In this document: positions 6,579 to 9,958 of the stretch, piece after piece | Position numbering within the stretch: position 1 is the first letter of the stretch | How the letters are laid out: the number at the start of each line of letters is the position of its first letter | DNA from: an uncultured Pseudomonadota bacterium | GTDB taxonomy: Bacteria > Pseudomonadota > Alphaproteobacteria > CACZRW01 | Reading direction: 5' to 3' | Assembly (NCBI GenBank): GCA_902783675.1 | Contig: CACZRW010000004.1 | Span: 1 to 9,958, forward strand | DNA length: 9,958 nucleotides | Program-made: the position numbers and the translations under genes | The notes under the pieces: model-generated | Database searches by the model: none | Told to the model about the DNA's origin: nothing | What the model saw: only the letters and a program-made list of their open reading frames with translations

Positions 6579-7040
6579 ATTTATGCAAATGACAACTATG
6601 ACAAAGACACTTTTTGCCAAGGCTATTGCTGCGGCGCGGTGGACATTCTCGCGCGCACGATTTACGGCGAAGCAAGAGGCGAAGGATTAAAGGGCATGGA
6701 GGCCATCGCTTCTGTCGTCATAAACCGCGTGCGCTTTGCCAGAAGTAAAGGCGGGTGTTGGTGGGGAGCGACGGTCAAAGATGTCTGCCTTCGCCCTCGT
6801 CAATTTTCGTGCTGGAATGAAAGCGATCCCAACTATGACTTAATACAAAAGGTTGACGGAACCGACCGCGTTTTTGCTCTTTGCCAACGCATAGCCAGAA
6901 GGGCGGTGTGCGGTGTTTTGCCTGATAAAACAAGGGGCGCCACTCACTATCATCACCGCAAAGCAAATCCGCTTTGGGCCGCCACTGCAGTCCCTTGCGC
7001 CGAAATCGGCAACCACATTTTTTACAGCGACATTTCCTAA
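6576..7040 (+). CDS. SleB-family cell wall hydrolase (phage endolysin candidate)
   Basis: The product is 154 aa and would cleave peptidoglycan glycan strands during lysis or DNA entry. The SleB/Hydrolase_2 pattern is clear. ARTIYGEARGEGLKG carries the conserved glutamate (E32 here), then MEAIASVVINRVR, TVKDVCLRPRQFSCWN with DPNY, RGATHYHH, and the terminal IGNHIFY. No signal peptide or membrane anchor is present, so export would need a holin, perhaps the upstream single-TM protein. The start ATG 6576 follows the site AAAGAAAGG with ideal spacing. A longer in-frame ATG at 6489 lies before the terminator and would translate through it, so it is rejected. Six cysteines, including C18-C19 near the start, are more than usual for a cytoplasmic endolysin. 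Confidence 0.92.
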   Translation: MIYANDNYDKDTFCQGYCCGAVDILARTIYGEARGEGLKGMEAIASVVINRVRFARSKGGCWWGATVKDVCLRPRQFSCWNESDPNYDLIQKVDGTDRVFALCQRIARRAVCGVLPDKTRGATHYHHRKANPLWAATAVPCAEIGNHIFYSDIS

Positions 7041-7046
7041 AGTCAT

Positions 7047-7085
7047 AAAGAAAGGAAAAAATAAATGAGCGATAACTTTTTATAA
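7047..7085 (+). pseudogene. Six-codon stub of a phage gene with intact RBS
   Basis: The string AAAGAAAGGAAAA (7047-7059), shared with the sites before tail tubular A and the hydrolase, precedes ATG 7065. The frame then reads MSDNFL and stops at 7083-7085. A full-strength phage-style initiation site leading to six codons is best explained as the 5' end of a gene whose body was deleted or replaced. The minus-strand lipoprotein gene ends only five bases beyond. A genuine micropeptide or a chance stop are alternatives. Confidence 0.45.
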
Positions 7086-7090
7086 AAGCA

Positions 7091-7645
7091 TTATTCCGGG
7101 ATTATAGCTCTGGCGAATGTAATTTTTTGCGCCTTGAAATAATCCAGAACCGCATTAGAAGCACAATCCGCAGGATACTTTATATCGTGAGATGAACCGT
7201 CGGAAACATCAATTCTTTCAACTATGCCTTTTGTCCGGCACAAGTACTCGCACCAGTAATAAATGCCTTTTTCATTAAAGAAAAACATCTCGTCATAATT
7301 GTTACAACTTGGCTTATAACTTACCGGACGCTCGTCGGCAGAATGAACGATATAAAGCCTCCTTTGCGGCACCTCAATATCATCTTTTGTCAGCAAAAAC
7401 AAATAACGATTTTTGTCATCGATATTAAAATCCAAACGATGCCAACTGGTCAAAGGCTGGCAGGTAGCGGTTTTTGCGATTAATGCATCTTTATCATAAA
7501 CGGCAAAGTCGCTTTTGATTGTAAATTGGTCCGCCTTGAAACCGGATATTAAGCGTTGCTCACCCAAGATGCGCTCTGATTCCGAACCGGGGGCAGAACA
7601 AGTGGCCAAGGCGAACAAGCACACAAAAACAACGGCTATTTTCAT
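7091..7645 (-). CDS. Probable exported lipoprotein, function unknown
   Basis: The chosen start (ATG at 7645) gives 184 aa with GAGGA just upstream. An upstream in-frame start (7834) would add 63 residues through the divergent promoter region and is rejected. The N-terminus is a short type II signal peptide: K2, hydrophobic core AVVFVCLFALAT and a lipobox-like LAT-C with C16, though Thr at -1 is not the commonest choice. The mature part has six further half-cystines or so (C62, C114, C132, C136, C161, including a WCEYLC pair at 131-136) and alternating beta-strand-like segments such as YLFLLTKDDIEVPQRRLYIVHS. No family is recognised. It is convergent with the phage block and divergent from the operon starting at 7797. 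Confidence 0.7.
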   Translation of the reverse strand: MKIAVVFVCLFALATCSAPGSESERILGEQRLISGFKADQFTIKSDFAVYDKDALIAKTATCQPLTSWHRLDFNIDDKNRYLFLLTKDDIEVPQRRLYIVHSADERPVSYKPSCNNYDEMFFFNEKGIYYWCEYLCRTKGIVERIDVSDGSSHDIKYPADCASNAVLDYFKAQKITFARAIIPE

Positions 7646-7678
7646 TTGTTCCTCATAGTCTTTTCTAAAACACACTTT

Positions 7679-7684
7679 ATCATA
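7679..7684 (-). promoter_or_regulatory. Possible -10 element for the minus-strand lipoprotein gene
   Basis: On the minus strand TATGAT (5 of 6 matches to TATAAT) lies about 34 bases before the lipoprotein ATG. An 18-bp spacer would place the weak -35 TTTCCC upstream. Position is reasonable, but the match is only moderate. Confidence 0.3.
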
Positions 7685-7739
7685 ACAAACTTTGCAGTTA
7701 AAGGGAAATGGCAAGAGAAAGTGGCGGGTAGCGCGTCTA

Positions 7740-7768
7740 TTGACAGTCGGGGAAACATTGACCATAGT
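7740..7768 (+). promoter_or_regulatory. Sigma70-type promoter for the 7797 operon
   Basis: Perfect TTGACA (7740-7745), a 17-bp spacer, and CATAGT (7763-7768, 4 of 6 to consensus). It lies 28 bases before the first gene of the plus-strand operon, so transcription would start near 7775, leaving a short leader. Confidence 0.5.
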
Positions 7769-7796
7769 GCCATAAGGAGATTCAAGAAGAAGTATT

Positions 7797-8339
7797 ATGA
7801 AGAAGTTTTTTAAAGACCGATTTGATAACCGCAAAGATTTGATTTACTTCGTAAACACAATTTCTTTCACCTTTGTTTATCTTCTTGCATTTTGGTGGGC
7901 GTTAGCCATAGTTTTGTGCACGATTTTTATCTCTCGCGAAGCCCCTGGCTTACAAACACTGATAGACTGCCTTGACATGTTCATCGCACCTTTGGCTTTA
8001 AATCTGCCGATATTTTTAGGGTTCAATTTGTTACTTTTCATTTTGCCCGAAATCTTTTTTAGAGGCCTTAACAAGCTGTTTATAAAAGTGCACAATCTGC
8101 TTGGAGATTTTGTCATTTCATACATTGGATTTATAGGCAAAGTATCCTATGTTCCTTTGGTTGTTATGCCCGCAATGATGTATTTATCATACACCTCTGC
8201 CTTCAGCGATGAGATAAAAGATTATTGCTCAAGCACCATCTTATATTTCACTTTCATATCAGTTTTGCTTTTGCCGTTTTTATTCACCAAAAGATATCTT
8301 GCCGAAACTTCAAAACCAAAACAAAAGAAGGTTAAGTAG
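7797..8339 (+). CDS. Polytopic inner-membrane protein, MKKFF N-terminus
   Basis: The product is 180 aa with about four membrane segments (near 21-45, 60-87, 104-131 and 146-164) and a basic tail (KPKQKKVK). It begins MKKFF like the two proteins at 227 and 792. It also has helix-end LP motifs (FILPEIFF at 81-88, LLLPFLFTKR at 157-166) followed by basic residues, so it probably belongs to the same loose family. AAGGAGA at 7774-7780 is too far (16 bases) for a standard site, and the purine run AAGAAGAAG (7784-7792) is the more likely one. An in-frame TAA at 7773 rules out an upstream start. It is the first gene of an operon of membrane and exported proteins. Function unknown. Confidence 0.78.
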   Translation: MKKFFKDRFDNRKDLIYFVNTISFTFVYLLAFWWALAIVLCTIFISREAPGLQTLIDCLDMFIAPLALNLPIFLGFNLLLFILPEIFFRGLNKLFIKVHNLLGDFVISYIGFIGKVSYVPLVVMPAMMYLSYTSAFSDEIKDYCSSTILYFTFISVLLLPFLFTKRYLAETSKPKQKKVK

Positions 8340-8345
8340 AACAAC

Positions 8346-9203
8346 ATGCCGCGAACGAAAATAGCAAAAGAGAAAATGCAAAAAACGGATATGGACATAG
8401 CTTTTTCTTCGAGCTTTTTGCCGAAGTTAAGCAGGTCTTTTTTGCTGATAATTTTAAGCCTCTTTTGCCTTGGGTTTACTGCACAAAAAACTTTTGCCGA
8501 AGTCGTGTCTTACAAGGCTTTGACTCTCGCCTCTGCCGCCGCTGATTTTGCCAAAATCGGACTGCAAAAATCTGCCGCTACGGACGCTTTTGCCTCTTTA
8601 AACAAAGACGATTTTGCCGATATTCCCGACGATCGTTTTTTCATATCAAAGTTAAATGGCGACGATTATTTGCTCATCACGGACACTTGGCAAGTTTGCG
8701 GAACTGCGGGCTGCGAGGGATATATCTTCGCACTCAAAGATAAAAAGCTTATCAAAAAATCCGTCGCCGAAGGTCGCTTTTTCTGCTCTGTGAATGAAGA
8801 TAAAGCGCGTTGCAATTACCATGTCGAGACTTATGATTTTTATAAACTGGACAGCAAAGAGCTATCCGTAATCGGCTTGCAACCTGCCATAAAAATAAGC
8901 AATTTTAAGGGTAAAGATGCGCAAAATCTTTTCATTACGCAAAGCTCGTCAGGCGCATATCTTTTGTTAACTTACGACGAAACTTGTAACCGCGAAGGGC
9001 AAATGTGTCGCGTTGATAATTTAATAAAAAATGCAAACGGTTCATTCGCCATTGCCGCGCACCCGAATTACGATATGACTTGCTATGATTATAGCGGTTC
9101 GGGCGCGCTTATTTGCATGAGTAAAAATCGTTTTGAGGAACGGCTTGAATCCGGCAAAGACTTCGCTGCGGAAGCTGACAATCCGAAGCTTTGGCGCAAG
9201 TAA
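8346..9203 (+). CDS. Secreted periplasmic protein with eight cysteines, unknown function
   Basis: The product is 285 aa. A hydrophobic segment (31-46, SFLLIILSLFCLGFTA) ends in QKTFA-E, a good signal peptidase I site after A51. The mature region has eight cysteines that fall in four close pairs: C118/C123 (CGTAGC), C147/C156, C214/C221 and C246/C257. This suggests four disulfides on a beta-rich fold with repeated strand-Cys elements. The W-x-V-CGTAGC motif resembles motifs in other uncharacterised exported proteins, but I cannot name a family. Starts at 8376 and 8391 would shorten the 30-residue n-region; none of the three has a strong ribosome binding site. ATG 8346, seven bases after the upstream stop, is kept because coupling is plausible. 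Confidence 0.75.
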   Translation: MPRTKIAKEKMQKTDMDIAFSSSFLPKLSRSFLLIILSLFCLGFTAQKTFAEVVSYKALTLASAAADFAKIGLQKSAATDAFASLNKDDFADIPDDRFFISKLNGDDYLLITDTWQVCGTAGCEGYIFALKDKKLIKKSVAEGRFFCSVNEDKARCNYHVETYDFYKLDSKELSVIGLQPAIKISNFKGKDAQNLFITQSSSGAYLLLTYDETCNREGQMCRVDNLIKNANGSFAIAAHPNYDMTCYDYSGSGALICMSKNRFEERLESGKDFAAEADNPKLWRK

Positions 9204-9223
9204 ATATCCAAAAGGTTGGTAAA

Positions 9224-9553
9224 ATGCACATATCAAACAAAGCAAAAAACATAATGCAAAAGGCAGGAGTCTTTGCGCTTTATTTCCCTTTTATCTGCGT
9301 ATCCGTTTTGATGGCATACAATGTTTTTTTGTGTTGGCTTTGCATCGAAAATGCAGGCTATTCTTTATGTAGCAACCTTCCCGGAAAAGCAAACCTTCCC
9401 GACGAAATTTTTTCTTTTGTGCTGGTAAATGTTTTACTTTTGCCGATATATTTAAGTTACTTCATCACGAAAAAATGGAAGCTCAGGCTGTTTTGGCTGC
9501 TGGGTTGGCCACTGCTCCTTGTCTTAACTTTAAAACTTTATCTGATGCTTTAA
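9224..9553 (+). CDS. Small three-helix membrane protein
   Basis: The product is 109 aa with predicted membrane segments near 14-39, 62-81 and 88-107 and a lysine-rich N-terminus. AAAGG (9211-9215 region) lies about eight bases before ATG 9224, preferred over an in-frame TTG at 9191 that overlaps the previous gene. The second helix (VNVLLLPIYLSYFITKKWK) resembles the last helix of the 7797 protein (ISVLLLPFLFTKRYL), hinting at shared ancestry. It is 20 bases after the secreted-protein gene and probably part of the same operon. No functional motif is recognised. Confidence 0.72.
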   Translation: MHISNKAKNIMQKAGVFALYFPFICVSVLMAYNVFLCWLCIENAGYSLCSNLPGKANLPDEIFSFVLVNVLLLPIYLSYFITKKWKLRLFWLLGWPLLLVLTLKLYLML

Positions 9554-9584
9554 AACAATAAACCTAACCCAAAAGGAAACTGTG

Positions 9585-9958
9585 ATGAACTCGTTCAAAG
9601 AAAGTATAAAAAGTATCGCAAATAATAAATGGGTGCGAATGATAAAAAAGATATGCGGCGCATTGCTAATCATTTCCGCCGTTATTTTTATCCTTACCGT
9701 TTTCCTTGGCGACTTCAATCTTTTTAATGCGTCAAGACCGGACATAGTCGGCTTTAGAAAAGATGTTATAACTCTTTTCACATGCGTCTTTATCTTAAGT
9801 TGGTTTGTCAATAAAAAGATAATGATACTGATTTGGCTTTTTGCTTTTTTTGAAGTTTACCAAATGTCTCTTCGCATTCCGGAACTTTACGAGCAGCAAG
9901 TTTACGAACACTGCGCCGATGTAAATTGCGATGCGGAAAAGTGCCTTAAGGATCACTG
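9585..9958 (+). CDS. Membrane protein, partial at right edge
   Basis: This frame is open from ATG 9585 to the end of the window (124 codons plus two bases) and has AAAAGGA (9571-9577) seven bases upstream. It begins MNSFKESIKSIANNKW, has a basic stretch (RMIKKICG), and then membrane segments near 24-42, 63-75 and 79-92, with NKK between the last two. The final visible part is cysteine-containing and charged (HCADVNCDAEKC), probably an exposed loop or start of a soluble domain. Its real length and identity lie outside the window. It fits the operon of small membrane proteins that starts at 7797. Confidence 0.75.
   Translation, partial: MNSFKESIKSIANNKWVRMIKKICGALLIISAVIFILTVFLGDFNLFNASRPDIVGFRKDVITLFTCVFILSWFVNKKIMILIWLFAFFEVYQMSLRIPELYEQQVYEHCADVNCDAEKCLKDH

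Noticed and set aside
7646..7834. 63-codon N-terminal extension of the minus-strand lipoprotein
   Set aside because: It covers the divergent promoter region and would bury the signal peptide; ATG at 7645 has GAGGA and begins the lipobox sequence directly.
9530..9811. 93-codon minus-strand frame near the right edge
   Set aside because: The plus strand there carries a membrane-protein frame with a strong ribosome binding site open to the window end; the minus frame has no supporting context.

Overview
The window reads as a bacterial chromosome segment, Gram-negative by its Sec-type signal peptide and lipobox protein, in which a compact podovirus-type structural, packaging and lysis gene set (about 1392-7085) sits between AT-rich clusters of small membrane and exported proteins. 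The style of the phage tail proteins fits prophages of alphaproteobacteria, but this is a weak inference and the taxon cannot be fixed from the sequence. No rRNA, tRNA, CRISPR array, integrase, transposase or attachment site was seen.

Layout. 1-167 is noncoding, with a long imperfect hairpin and a weak promoter candidate. 168-1277 holds a 20-codon leader ORF translationally coupled (ATGA overlap) to a polytopic membrane protein, then a paralogous membrane protein whose first ~46 coding bases are almost identical. A strong intrinsic terminator closes this unit at 1321-1349.

1392-7040 is the phage block, all on the plus strand: tail tubular protein A (T7 gp11-like), tail tubular protein B (gp12-like), a short Ala/Lys-rich internal-virion-like protein, a small acidic helical protein in the small-terminase position, the terminase large subunit (gp19-like, complete ATPase and nuclease motifs), a single-TM coiled-coil protein, a second terminator, and a SleB-family cell wall hydrolase. 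The order follows the right half of a T7-like genome. No portal, scaffold, major capsid, large core protein or tail fibre gene is present here. The block ends in a six-codon stub (7065-7085) that keeps a phage-style ribosome binding site, which suggests a deletion or recombination join.

7091-9958 is again AT-rich: a probable lipoprotein on the minus strand, a divergent promoter region, and a plus-strand operon of a polytopic membrane protein, a secreted protein with eight cysteines, a three-helix membrane protein and a membrane protein running off the right edge. The small membrane proteins on both sides of the phage block resemble one another (basic N-terminus, helices ending in an LP motif, then a Lys/Arg patch). 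The phage block therefore appears to be inserted in, or to have brought along, a locus of rapidly diverging small membrane proteins.

Functionally, TerS/TerL would package DNA, TtpA/TtpB and the internal protein would build a short tail, and the TM protein plus SleB hydrolase would lyse the cell. Without head genes in view this is either a decayed prophage, a split phage genome, or a retained subset. The flanking membrane and exported proteins have no recognised function.
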